NCBI GenBank assembly: GCA_024220525.1
Contig: JAMYWO010000058.1
Coordinates: 77,955 to 95,457 of the forward strand
Origin: Cochliopodium minus
Lineage: Eukaryota > Discosea > Himatismenida > Cochliopodiidae
Reading direction: 5' to 3'
DNA length: 17,503 nucleotides
Under the pieces are notes generated by a model. That model did not search any database and was not told the origin of the DNA. It was given only the letters and a program-made list of their open reading frames with translations. Positions 1 to 9,941 of the stretch are shown one piece after another (within the stretch, counting starts at the first letter, position 1; the number at the start of each line of letters is the position of its first letter). The position numbers and the translations under genes were made by a program.

Positions 1-56
1 AAAAAATTTGAAATAAAAAATTTGAAATAAAAAATTTGAAATAAAAAATTTGAAAT
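1..56. repeat. 14-bp tandem repeat, four copies
   Basis: Four head-to-tail copies of the 14-mer aaaaaatttgaaat begin at base 1, so the array probably extends past the window edge. It then degrades into aaaaaat and aaaaatg units up to about base 100. It lies just downstream (in the minus sense) of the last visible RCC1 exon. It is therefore either intron or 3' flank of that gene. Slippage-type microsatellite growth is the likely origin. Confidence 0.9.
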
Positions 57-110
57 AAAAAATAAAAAATAAAAAATGAAAAATGAAAAATGAAAAAAAT
101 ATTAAAAAAT

Positions 111-1794
111 TTATTTACTATTTAAAATAAGACTATGATTGTATCCGCAGTGAACTGAGAGTAAATCTGGCAAATTTTTGATTTTATAAGGACTCACTTC
201 TATTTTGTGGTGATACAGACCCAACTGCCCATATAAATTGTAACCAAATACCATCAATGAAGTTTCTATCGAAAAATGAAATTAAAATTAAAAAAAAAAA
301 TTTTTTTAAATTAAAAAAGAGTAAAAAATAAATTCAAAAAATAAAAAAAAAATTTTGAAAAAGATTTAAATATGTTTTAAATTTAAAAAAAAAAATTTAC
401 TGGACAAAATGAAAGAGTGATTATAACCACAACAAACTGAAATAAAATCTTTATCTTTAATCAATAACTTGGGAACAGTGAGCTTTGAATGAGTTTGATG
501 GTCAAATCCACATTTCCCAAATTTATTGCTTCCTGCTGCCCAAATTTCTCCGTTATCTATTATTAATTACAATAAAAAAAAAAAAAAAGAAATTGATTCA
601 AATAAAATTTCAAAAAATCTTTTACCTTTTAGAAATAAGCAATGGCTAAACCCACAAGAAAAAGAAACTACATTTTCTATTTTGATTTCTTCGTATCCCT
701 CAGAGTGCTTGTTTAATTCTTCCCAAAAACCAAACCAAAAAATTTTTCCCTCTTCAAAAAAATCATCAAAAAATGTAAAATAATAATCAAAAATGTTAAA
801 TATTTAAATATTTAGATTATGTTCAAATTTTCATTTGATAAATTTTTTTGATTTTTTTTTGTTAATTTGACTAAGTTTCAAACCTTTTTGAATGATTGTA
901 AAAGAAAGGGAACTGATTACTCTAAACACATTTGAGCAAATAAAAACAAACTTTGACTGATCCTCCTTGTTATTAAGGCCTAATTGACCTTGATCATTTC
1001 TCCCTTTATAAAATTAAACACTTTTAAAAAAAGTTAATAAAATATTACCACATCCATATAGATTTCCATTATCTATTTTTCAATTATTTTAAAAAAAATT
1101 ATTATAAAAAAGAAAAACTGAAAAAAAGATTTTTTCAATGTGCTTGTTTCTATTGAAACTTTAGAAATTTAAACTTTTAAAAATTAAAAATTTCTTATTT
1201 TTTAATTTTGATTGTTATTTTACTTTCCAAGTAGAAGGAATGATACTCTCCGAGAACAATGGAAGTAATTTTAGGATTGTTTATTATTTTTTTTGGCACA
1301 AGTATGTCAGTGTCCCTGTTTCCGGTACCACATTGCCCAAACAAGTTGTTACCAAAAGAAAATAAATCGCCATTCTCTAAAAGAAAATTCAAATTTAATA
1401 ATTAAAGTTGGATTCAAAATTGAATTTCCAATGAAAGAATTATTCTTTTATAAATAATTTTTGCATGAGATTAATAAAATAAATATTTATAAAAATTTTT
1501 TATTTTCAAATAAAATAAAATTACAAAATAAAATTCTTTACAATCAGATCATAAATAAGGATAAATGAATATCTCCAAAAAAAATTTTTTGAGAAGTTAA
1601 GATATTAATTTTATATTTTTTTTTTGTTCGAAATGATCAGCTATAAGATATAAACAGATCTCCAATTTGATACAAAGAAATCTCAAATAATTCGATGTTT
1701 AATTAATCTCGTCCAAAAAAAATAAATAGAAAAAAATCATACCTGATAAAAATATGTTGTGATTAGAAAAGCAAGAAGTAGATCCAGAAATCAT
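111..1794 (-). CDS. RCC1-repeat beta-propeller protein, probably continues beyond the left edge
   Basis: Seven exons join in frame: 1794-1743, 1376-1224, 1072-1049, 1003-884, 751-626, 556-401 and 265-111. All internal introns are phase 1 and GT-AG. They give 261 residues if the TAA at 113-111 is used. Five RCC1 repeats are visible, with hallmarks such as NGDLFSFGNNLFGQCG, NGNLYGCG followed by NDQGQLG, and FGYNLYGQLG; each ends in a G-x-x-H-S-type strand (GEYHSF, GFSHCL, GYNHSF). RCC1 propellers usually have seven blades. The terminal codons AAT AGT AAA TAA also contain a donor-like A|GTAAAT, the same form that ends the preceding exon. I therefore think the gene splices onward to the left and the TAA is intronic. 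RCC1 repeats serve as GTPase exchange factors or protein scaffolds; which applies here cannot be told. The start ATG at 1794 follows an AT-rich leader. Confidence 0.9.
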
Positions 1795-1803
1795 AAAAGG
1801 GGA

Positions 1804-1821
1804 ATATAAATTAATTTATAT
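1804..1821. promoter_or_regulatory. 18-bp perfect palindrome upstream of the RCC1 gene start
   Basis: The sequence atataaattaatttatat reads the same on both strands. It ends 9 bases before the RCC1 start codon, inside the 132-bp gap after the upstream gene's stop. It could hold a TATA-like core promoter or be a chance product of very AT-rich DNA. No function is shown. Confidence 0.25.
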
Positions 1822-1926
1822 AAATTAAAAAAACGAAATTTTTTTTTTTTTTATTTATTTTTTTATTTTTTTTAAAAACAAAATTAACTTCCTCCCTTTA
1901 TCACTTTCCCTTTTTTTTTTTTAAAT

Positions 1927-4900
1927 TCAGTTGTTTCTTGAGGAGTTCGCTGTGTATATGTAGGCCAAACTGAACAACAAAGTTTCTTCGTGGCCGCTTT
2001 CGATGGCTTGTGCGTTGAGCATTCTAGGAGGATAGCCCGCTGCGTTAACCACTTCAACAATATAATTGGATCTAGAAAAAATAAAAAATGTAAAAAAATG
2101 TAATAAAAATAATAAAATTAAAATTAAATTAAAATGAAAATGAAAAAAAAATAAAATTAACACTAGAAAAATAAAATAAAAAAAATAAAAAAATGAAAAT
2201 ATAAAATAAATATAAAATTAACACTAGAGAAATAAAATAAAAAAATAAAAAAAATGATATAAAATAAAAATATAAACGAAAATAAAAATACAAAATAAAA
2301 ATGTATTAAAATAAAAAAATAAAAAAATAAATAATTGAAAAAACAAACCAAAATAAAAAATAAAAATATTTTAATAAAATGAGATTAAAAAATATAATTA
2401 ATAAAAATGGAATAAATAATTGAAAAAACAATCAAAAAAAACAAATAAAAAATAAAAAATAAAATAAAAAATAAAAAAAATGTCTTACCTCTCAGTAAAA
2501 TCTTGGAGATTCTCAAACTTGTTGGAATCACACAGGGTAGGATGCAAAGTGGCCAAAACAGAAAAAAGACCGAAACCATCAACAAGATCACTGAAACCAT
2601 TGATGGTTTTGTCTTTGTGGCCCTGCAAAGAGAGACAATAGCAAACCCACCTCAAGACGATGGTCTCTGGGTTCCAACTCAAAATTTGGAACATTTTTTC
2701 TTCGTCCTTCAAAACTACCTGGAATTTTCCTTTTATAAAAAAGTTTTTATTTTAATTTATAAAAAATTTATTGTTAATTTATAATAATAAATTTTTTATA
2801 ATAAATTTTTTAAATTTATTTTCAATGAAGATGTTATTTTTTTGTAAATTTATTTATTTTTTTTCAATGAATTTATTTATTTTTTTAATTTTTTTTTTTT
2901 TTAGAAAAAATTAACTATTATTTTTAGATTTTAAATTTTTATTTTTAAAAATAAATTTAATTTAATTTTAACACATTTAATTTTTTTATTTTAATTGTAA
3001 TTTTAATTTTAATTTTATTTAATATTTTATTTTTTTTTAATTTTTTAATTTTTTTACCTCTTTTGTTGGTCAACTTCAACAAACGAGACAAACCAGCTTT
3101 GATGATCTGCCAAATCATTTCGATGATGGCGTCGGGAGTACCGTAAACGATGTCCTCCTTTGGTATGTGACTGAACACGCAACCCACCATCAAACCTGCC
3201 TTGTAAACCAAATTTACGTTCAACTGTCTGTTCCACTAAAAGAAGAAATAAAATTAATTTGATATTAAAATAAACAAATCAAAATATAAAAAAAAATAAA
3301 AAGAAAAGTAAATAATCAAAATAAAATGAAAAAAATAAAAAAAATAAAAAAATTGAAAAAAAAATAAATTAAAATTATTAAAAATAATTAAATATTAACA
3401 AAAATTGATAAAAATAAAATTTATTAAAAATAAATAAAATTAAGAAAAATAAAAGAAAAAAATAACAAATAACAAATAAAAGAAAATATTAACAAAAATA
3501 AAATAAAAATTATTCAAAATGAAATGAAAATAAAAAATAAAATGAATTTTCCAATATAAACAAAGAAAATAAAAATTTAAAAGAAAATAAAAATAAAAAT
3601 TGAAAATAAAAAATTTTCTTACTTTACTCATGGTCAACCCTGTTTGGTATTGAATTGCTTGCTCTTCGATGGACTTTGGGATCAAGGCCATCAATAATTT
3701 ACACAAAATAATACCTGTGGAGCAAGCGTAGTAAAAATTGGGGAGTTCGGAGGTCTCGTAAGCAAAAGGAATGAAATTTTTCACTTTAGGATCATCTTTC
3801 AACTATTGCAAAAAAAAAAAAATGAATATAAAAAAAATGATCAAAAATATAAGAAACAAAAATATAAAAATTAAAACAATAATTCAAAAAAATCAAAATA
3901 AAATATAAATGAATAAAAAATGAAACTAAAAAAATTTAAATAACAAAAATAAAAAATATGATATAAAAAGAATTAATTAAAAAAAAAAAAAATAAAAAAT
4001 GATCGAAAATAAAAAGAAATGAACAGAAATTAAAAATAAAAACAAAAGATTTCATTCCAAAAAAATAGTTTTGCAAAACAAAAAAATGAGTAAAAAAATT
4101 CAGTTGTAAAAAAAATTTTTTTAAGACCTTATTGTTTATAAACTCGATCAAAGAAAAGATGAAATCTTCGGGGTACTTCTTCTCAAAGAAATTCTCAGTA
4201 CCGTTCTGCTTCTCGCGTTCCTTGAGCTCCAAAATGACCTTCTTGATGCCATCGAAAGAGTTTTGCGCCAATTTCAAGTTGGGGTTGTTGGAGTTGTTGA
4301 AATTGTTGAGATTGACGTTGTTGATGTTGGTCACGGGGGTCTCGGTGGTTACTTGCTTGGGCATGTTTGGCATAGTGCTTCTTAGGTCTAATTTCTCTTC
4401 GCTTGGGGATGGTTGCTGTTGTTGATTTTGCTGGAGTGGCTGTTTTGGTTTCTCGACCAAGTTGATAGCTATTAATTTAATAAATAAAAAAAATTTTAAA
4501 GTTTAATTAATTTAGGAAAATAATTGGTAATTTTAAATTAAATGAAAAATATTAATTAATTCAGGAAAATAATTGATAATTTTAAATTGAAATGAAAAAA
4601 ATAATGGTATAAAAGATTCATTGAACCCAAAGAAATATATCAAAAAATTATCAAACAAAAAAAAGATACAAAAAATTAAAGTCATAAATTAAAGAATCAA
4701 ACGAAAAGAAAATCTTTCTAAAAAGCTTACATCTTGTGCTGACTCTCTTCGAGATTTGTACCTTAACAGGTTCTTTTTTGACAGGCTCTGGCTCAGTCTC
4801 CTTTTCCTTCTCGACTTCAACCTTAGGTACTTTCACAGAAACGTTGTCCTCAATGATCTCACTTTCATCTTCGATCGGAAGTTCATCCAAAACTTCCTCT

Positions 4901-6562
4901 TCAACATGATGAGAAGTGGTGTCATTAATGTGAGGAGGATTTGTTTCGGTGACGGTCACAGTTTTTTGGGAACTTTTGTTTTTTTCGATTTGAAGGTTCC
5001 TCTCTAGCTGGGCGATCATCTTTTTAGACTCTTGGAGCTCCAGTGTCAAGCTTTTGATGGTCGATCTGAAATTGTTTCCTTCCTTTTCTTTTTCTGTTTT
5101 GAGTTGTTTGATGACGTTGTAAAGAGTTCTTAAGAAAAAAAATTTGATAAAAGATCAAAAAAAAAAAAAAAAAAGGAACATTATAAGATGCTTCTTTAAA
5201 AATAGATTATTTTTTAAAAAAAATTTTATAAAGTTTTAAAGTTCTTAAAAAATAAAGATAAAGAAATTCCATAAATTACCTTTCGATCTTGACAATTCTT
5301 GTATCGTTTGTTTTCATTACAAGGTCGTACTGTTTGTTGACTTCAGTAAGTTGATCCTGCAACTTGGAGATCTTGTCATTGAGCTCGAGGTTCTCCTTGG
5401 ACTTTTTCTCGATCTGCTCCTGCAAAATCTCGTTGTTGGACTTTGTATCGAGCTGTTGATCCAATTGTTTCATCTTGTTGTTTACCTGCTCCAACTGATT
5501 GTTCAACTTGACAATCTCGCTTTTGTGATTGTTTTCTTTATCAGAAGATTCTTTCAACAACTTTTCGGTTTTGGTGTTTTTATCTTTGAGCTCGCTGTAT
5601 TTTTGGATTTCACGATCCAATTCCCTTCGAGATTTCTCCACAAGGACCCTCCATTGCTCTGATTCGATCAAAGTATCCTTCTTGATGGATTCATTTTCGT
5701 TTTTGAGCACAATGATCATCTTCTCTGCATCCTCCAATCTTCTATTGACGTTCATATATTTCTCCAAATTATCCTCAGATTTTCTTGATTCGAGTTTATT
5801 GTTATTCAAAGTATTTTTGAGATTATTGAGCTCCATATTCGATTTCTCCAACTGCATCGTCTTTTCCTTATTCAATTCATTGATCTTGGTCTGCAATCTC
5901 TCGTTGGATTCTCTGAATATCTTCACTTCTTCCTCTGATAACTTCTTCTGGCTCTCATACATCTCTATCAACTTGTTTTGCTCATCCACACGATATTTAT
6001 AGTCTGATAATTTTGTTTTTATCATTTCCTCTATATCATGTAGCAACACCCTCATTTGAGATTTATCATAAGGATTGGCCTCTTCCAATGATGTCTTTTT
6101 GGTATTTACATTCTTTTTGAGATGAAGGTAATCGCTGCTACCTGTACTCATCAGATTGGATCTTGATGTGGTGCTCTTTATTGGTGGACTCTTCCTGCCC
6201 ATCTCGGGGCTTTGTTTGTTTAATAATTTGGGGATGAATTTGCAATTGGTTTGGATATGATGGCTCAATTTCTTCCTCTTATCTTGCCATTGGCATCCCT
6301 TATCTTTGTTTGAACAATATACCTTTAATTCTTCTAATTTCGCTTCCACCTTGTAAGATGATGATATATTCTCTCTTTTCAGTGGTATATCACATTCAGG
6401 ACACTTCACATCTTCTTTCTTCACCAATATCCATCCTTCCATACATTCTGCGCAAAATGAATGTCCACATTTTGTTATACACGGGTTTCTGTACCCCTTT
6501 TTACATATTTTGCATATCAATTCATCAGGAAAACTTTCATCAACATAAATATACTCTTCCAT
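1927..6562 (-). CDS. RING - TRAF-type zinc finger - coiled coil - tandem fimbrin-like CH domains, candidate actin-directed E3 ubiquitin ligase
   Basis: Seven exons: 6562-5280, 5128-4731, 4468-4128, 3802-3623, 3235-3058, 2714-2489 and 2071-1927. They total 2751 nt, or 916 residues, ending in TGA. The N-terminus carries a C3HC4 RING (C17, C20, C32, H34, C37, C40, C54, C57) and then a TRAF-type zinc finger (C83, C90, H102, C107). Residues about 175-475 are heptad-rich coiled coil, followed by an acidic Glu/Lys/Pro stretch and a Gln/Asn-rich linker. CH1 spans about 655-792 (GIILCKLLMALIPKSIEEQAI resembles the fimbrin DGILLCKLIN...IDERAIN block; IWQIIKAGL closes it). CH2 spans about 796-912 (PETIVLRWV; DLVDGFGLFSVL). 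RING plus TRAF finger plus coil is the front end of a TRAF-like ligase. Here actin-binding CH domains stand where a MATH domain would be. The donor after exon 3 is GTCTTA, which is weak, but INNK|LKDDP matches the fimbrin spacing. The alternative is two fused neighbouring genes in a wrong model, but no stop or start supports that. Confidence 0.85.
2153..2256. repeat. Tandem duplication of about 61 bp inside the last intron of the RING-CH gene
   Basis: The block beginning aaaattaacactaga recurs 61 bases later (copies about 2153-2195 and 2214-2256), with few differences. On the minus (coding) strand each copy contains a pyrimidine-rich tctag resembling the true acceptor at 2073-2072. The duplication therefore supplies two decoy 3' splice sites upstream of the final exon. 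Confidence 0.7.
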
Positions 6563-6840
6563 TTTTATTTATATTTTTGATGTACCAACGTTCAAAAAAA
6601 TAAAAATTTATTTTTTATATTTTGTATTCTTTTAAATTTGAGCTAATAAATTTAGTTGATCTCCAAGAAAGATATTCTATTTCCAAGTTGCTCTTTTTCA
6701 GTAATATTTTTGGGTTTATTAACAACCTTTAAATTTTTTTTTTTTTTACATCACAATTGAATAAAAAATATAAAAAAAAGCTCTAATTGATTTAGACAAA
6801 AGCCACACCCTTTTATTTAGAGGATATTAAAAAAACAAAG
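6563..6840. promoter_or_regulatory. Shared 278-bp divergent promoter region between the RING-CH gene and NOP10
   Basis: The two start codons face away from each other and only 278 bp separate them, so both promoters must lie here. Most of it is A/T runs. The G+C-rich exception is agccacaccc at 6801-6810, 30 bases before the NOP10 ATG and surrounded by AT. It is a candidate factor-binding site for NOP10. No second copy was noticed upstream of the other genes. Confidence 0.4.
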
Positions 6841-7165
6841 ATGTTGATGAGATATTGTAAAGAATGCAAGATTTATACTTTAAAAGTAAAAAACTGAAAA
6901 AATATTTAATTTAACTCCTTAAACATAAAAAAAAAAATTTATTCAATAGAAATTCCATTGTAATAGAGCCACCAGATCTGCACATCCTGGTAATATAATC
7001 ATAAATCTTTCAAAAAAAAAAAAATTTAATTTTCTCAAAAATATATCAAAAATTTATAAAAAAATAGCTCGTTTTTCTCCTGATGATAAATTTTCACGTC
7101 ATAGAGTAACCATCAAAAGAAGATTTGGAATTCACCCATCCCAAAGACCAATGAGAGAATATTAA
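6841..7165 (+). CDS. NOP10: H/ACA ribonucleoprotein subunit NOP10
   Basis: Three short exons (6841-6885, 6950-6989, 7068-7165) join with phase 0 and phase 1 junctions into 60 residues ending in TAA. NOP10 is a core subunit of H/ACA RNPs, which guide pseudouridylation of rRNA and snRNA in the nucleolus and help form telomerase RNP in some lineages. The signature is unmistakable: YTLKKF near the N-terminus, then [17 protein letters not shown] and a basic TIKRRFG tail. The usual length is about 58-65 residues. Each exon is too short to stand out as an open frame, which makes the gene easy to miss. The N-terminus has C6-x2-C9 and a further Cys19 preceded by His18. This recalls the zinc ribbon of archaeal Nop10, which the animal and yeast proteins I know lack. 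ATG at 6847 is an alternative in-frame start. The introns are 64 and 78 nt. Confidence 0.96.
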
Positions 7166-7330
7166 ACATCAACATTGAAAAGATATAAAGAGGAAAATTA
7201 TTTATCCTATGAATTGTTTATTATTTAAATTAAAACCTTTATATTGGAATATATATCAATTTGATTTTCAATTTTTTCTCAATCATTATTTTTCTGTGAA
7301 TCAAAAAAAAAATATTGAATAAAATAAAAA

Positions 7331-9400
7331 ATGAAGAAAATATTTTGGAATAAGAAGATCAAAATGATAGATTACTCCAAAAAGTGGAATTTGAACTTTA
7401 TCAGAACAAAGACATCTGAAAGAGGAGAAATGTTCAAAAAAATTGAAAAATTGACACAATATCAGCTAGATCCTTCAAAACCATTCGTGATACGGTACAA
7501 TTACTACAAAAATTAGAAACTTTATTTTGATGGTTTTATCAAATCAAGTTTAGATGGACATTCATGGAGTAAATGGTAAGATATATGAATAATTTATGAT
7601 AAACTCCATCTACTGTCAAATCAGTAATATAAATGTATAAATTAATTTTGATGTCAAGAAGATATATGAATAATAGTTTAATATATCTTTATTTCAGGAC
7701 AAAAAAATTCATCAAACCACATGATACAAGAAGTATTCTTTTGATTGTCTTTTAATTATTAAATGAACCATATTAATCTTTTATTCTGATCCTATCAGTA
7801 ACAAGAGCGATGGAATTGACAACAGGAGATTTATTATATTTCACATCATGTTCTGCAGGATACACCCAAAGTGATGAAATCAATCTCTTTTTCCCAGAGA
7901 CCATTCAATCTAATGATGAGATGAAATCATCTCCATATTTCAACCTAAGAACCTCTAAATTGATATCATTGACTGCATCTTATACATCTGTGAGATTCAT
8001 TTATCATCTATCCAAAGAAATACAAGATCCAAACTTGATGGAACTTGTTTGGAAATCTCATTTCGATGCAAGGGCATATAATCTCGATAATTACAAATTG
8101 CTGGTAGAAAATGCAATGTGGAGATACGAGGATGTTTATAAGAACGGTGTAAACAACTTGGGTCATATTTTCTTCGAACAAAAACAAATGTCGGAGAAGA
8201 AGCCTCAACAAGTCATCCAAATGTTAAAGGATCTCGACATTCGCTACTTGGATGAACATCCTGCTTATAAATTTGGAAGGTAAATAAATAAAGGTGCATT
8301 GTTTAAAAAGAAATTCAAAAATTTGGTTCTTTTAATCTGTTTTTTTAAAAATTTATATTTCTTTTAGTTTTGTTATCATTTTATTTTTTATAAAAAGTTG
8401 GCTCAAAAAACAAACATACTCTAAAGAATTTGAACATCCCAAAACTAAGGTTGTGGATTTTGTTCAAAGGAAAAGGTATTAAAAAAAAACTCTAAAAATG
8501 TGACAAATATTTTAAAAAACAAAATAAAACAAATAAACTAAACAGGGTATCCAAAGCATATGTAAATGAGAAAAAACATGCATTCCAATTTTTCAAAAAT
8601 CTTATTTATTCGAAAATATCCAACGATAATTCCGATGTGGACTTTCTCTTTAACGATGTGAATAGAGATCAGATCGTGATGGACGAATCAAGAAAAAGGG
8701 GAAAACCAACTGCTGTATTTATCAGTCTGGAAGGATGTCTCTTGGAAATCTTTAAACTTTATCAAGTAAATCTTTTTATTTCTTGGAAATAAATATTTTT
8801 AATCAAACATATTTTTATTGATAGCAAATTTTATTGGAGATGATACCTAATAATACTGATTTGAATAAATCGATATTGGATCAATTATTGATGGGAAAGA
8901 TTGATTTGGCAGAGATATTTAAATCTAATGATCTCAATCCCGATCTCTTCTTGAATTCATTCAAACATAGGCTCTCCTCGATTGTATTTCAGAATGGATC
9001 GCTCAAATTCCTCAAGAATCTCAGAGATAATAAAGTGGATCACCATTTCATCACTGATCTCCCTGAATCTTTCTCTTCCTCCCTCATCTCATCCAAATCT
9101 TTCCCTTTGAATGCAGAGTATAAAGAAAAAATATTACTTAGATCCTCTTCAGAATTTCAATCTCTCTTCAAATCACTCGATCCCCAAAAGATTCTCTTGA
9201 TAGATCATAATTTGCCTTTTTTGAAATCTTCTTTTGATAATGGTGTTTTCGCCCTTTCTTGTTTCGCCCATGAGGATGATTATATTTTTGACAAATCCAA
9301 TTTTATTGATTCTTCCTATGGATTCTTTAATTCTCTCACTGAAATCACACCCGATCTCATTGGTTTGGATCACTTTCCAATTACTGATCAAATAAAATAA
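7331..9400 (+). CDS. Thg1-family tRNA-His guanylyltransferase / 3'-5' polymerase fused to a HAD-like domain
   Basis: Seven exons: 7331-7494, 7549-7575, 7698-7732, 7799-8279, 8398-8475, 8546-8765 and 8825-9400, giving 526 residues and TAA. Residues about 35-265 are a Thg1 domain: PFVIRLDGHSWSKW joins across intron 1, followed by KPHDTR, GYTQSDE and a Y-x(5)-N-x-M-W-R block. The metal-binding acids D57, D101 and E102 are present, so polymerase activity is plausible. Family members add a 5' G to tRNA-His or repair tRNA 5' ends in the reverse direction. From about residue 316 a HAD-like Rossmann core follows: VFISLEGCL (motif I position), HHFITDL (motif II), KILLIDHNLPFL (motif IV). The usual DxDGT of motif I is SLEGC here, so hydrolase activity is doubtful. 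The second exon is only 27 nt. The exact acceptor of exon 5 (8398 versus an upstream in-frame site) and the start (7331, 7364 or later) are uncertain. ORF reading alone would stop at the TAG at 7514, which is intronic in this model. Confidence 0.9.
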
Positions 9401-9941
9401 AAAGAAAAATTGAATTTTTCCTGTGAACTCGCTTTCTAATCTCAATAGTATAAATATATTTTTTTGGAAAATTTTTCTATAATTCCATTCCAACATTTTA
9501 TTCCTTGGATCTAAATTTCAAATCCCTTCCGATTCTCTCATTTTTTTTTTTTTGTATATCGTTGAATATCTTTTTTCCTTCTTTGATTTTTTTATATAAT
9601 TTGGATTTAAAATAAAATTCTCTTTCCATTTTTGGATTTTCTCTTTTTTTCTTTTAAAACCCAAAAAATGGTATCAATCCCATTTTATTTGATGATCTTG
9701 ATTTTTACTTTTCAACCTTTTTTATTCGTTTTTTATTGGTTGTTTTCTTCATATTTATTGAAGATGAAAAAATATCAAAAAAATAAAATATAAAAAAATA
9801 ATAAAAAAATTTATAAAAAAATCAAAATTATAGCTTCTTCTTTTTTCTTAAAAAAAGAACTCTTTGAAAAGAAGTTACTGATTATATTTGAAAGAAAAGA
9901 ACACAAAAGGGATTTTTTAATAGAAATCATAAATAATATAA
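9401..9941. other. Intergenic, between the Thg1-HAD gene and the F0-CAAX gene
   Basis: This 541-bp stretch is T-rich in its first half and A-rich in its second. The only reading frame with an ATG worth noting is 9668-9793, a 41-codon hydrophobic peptide rich in Phe/Leu/Tyr. That is what a T-rich sequence encodes by chance, so I do not call it. The region presumably holds the 3' UTR of the Thg1 gene and the promoter of the next gene. Confidence 0.6.

Noticed and set aside
1620-1640. gttcga resembling a tRNA B box
   Set aside because: No surrounding cloverleaf and no matching A box; isolated chance match.
2163-2351. Minus-strand open frame of about 62 codons rich in Phe/Leu/Tyr
   Set aside because: It lies in the RING-CH last intron; T-rich sequence gives long hydrophobic frames by chance.
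3054-3236. Minus frame reading MEQTVERKFGLQGRF
   Set aside because: It is the wrong frame of the CH1 exon; the neighbouring frame gives the conserved CH sequence and spliced junctions.
5351-6002. Two plus-strand open frames of 103 and 157 codons opposite the coiled-coil exon
   Set aside because: They are antisense shadows of heptad-rich coding sequence; their Leu/Phe/Ser runs mirror Glu/Lys/Asn codons on the real strand.
7514-7516. In-frame TAG inside the Thg1 gene as a possible recoded stop
   Set aside because: A 54-nt GT-AG intron (7495-7548) removes it and restores the conserved FVIRLDG motif.
9668-9793. 41-codon hydrophobic peptide with ATG
   Set aside because: T-rich composition explains it; no conserved feature, neighbour logic or clear leader.
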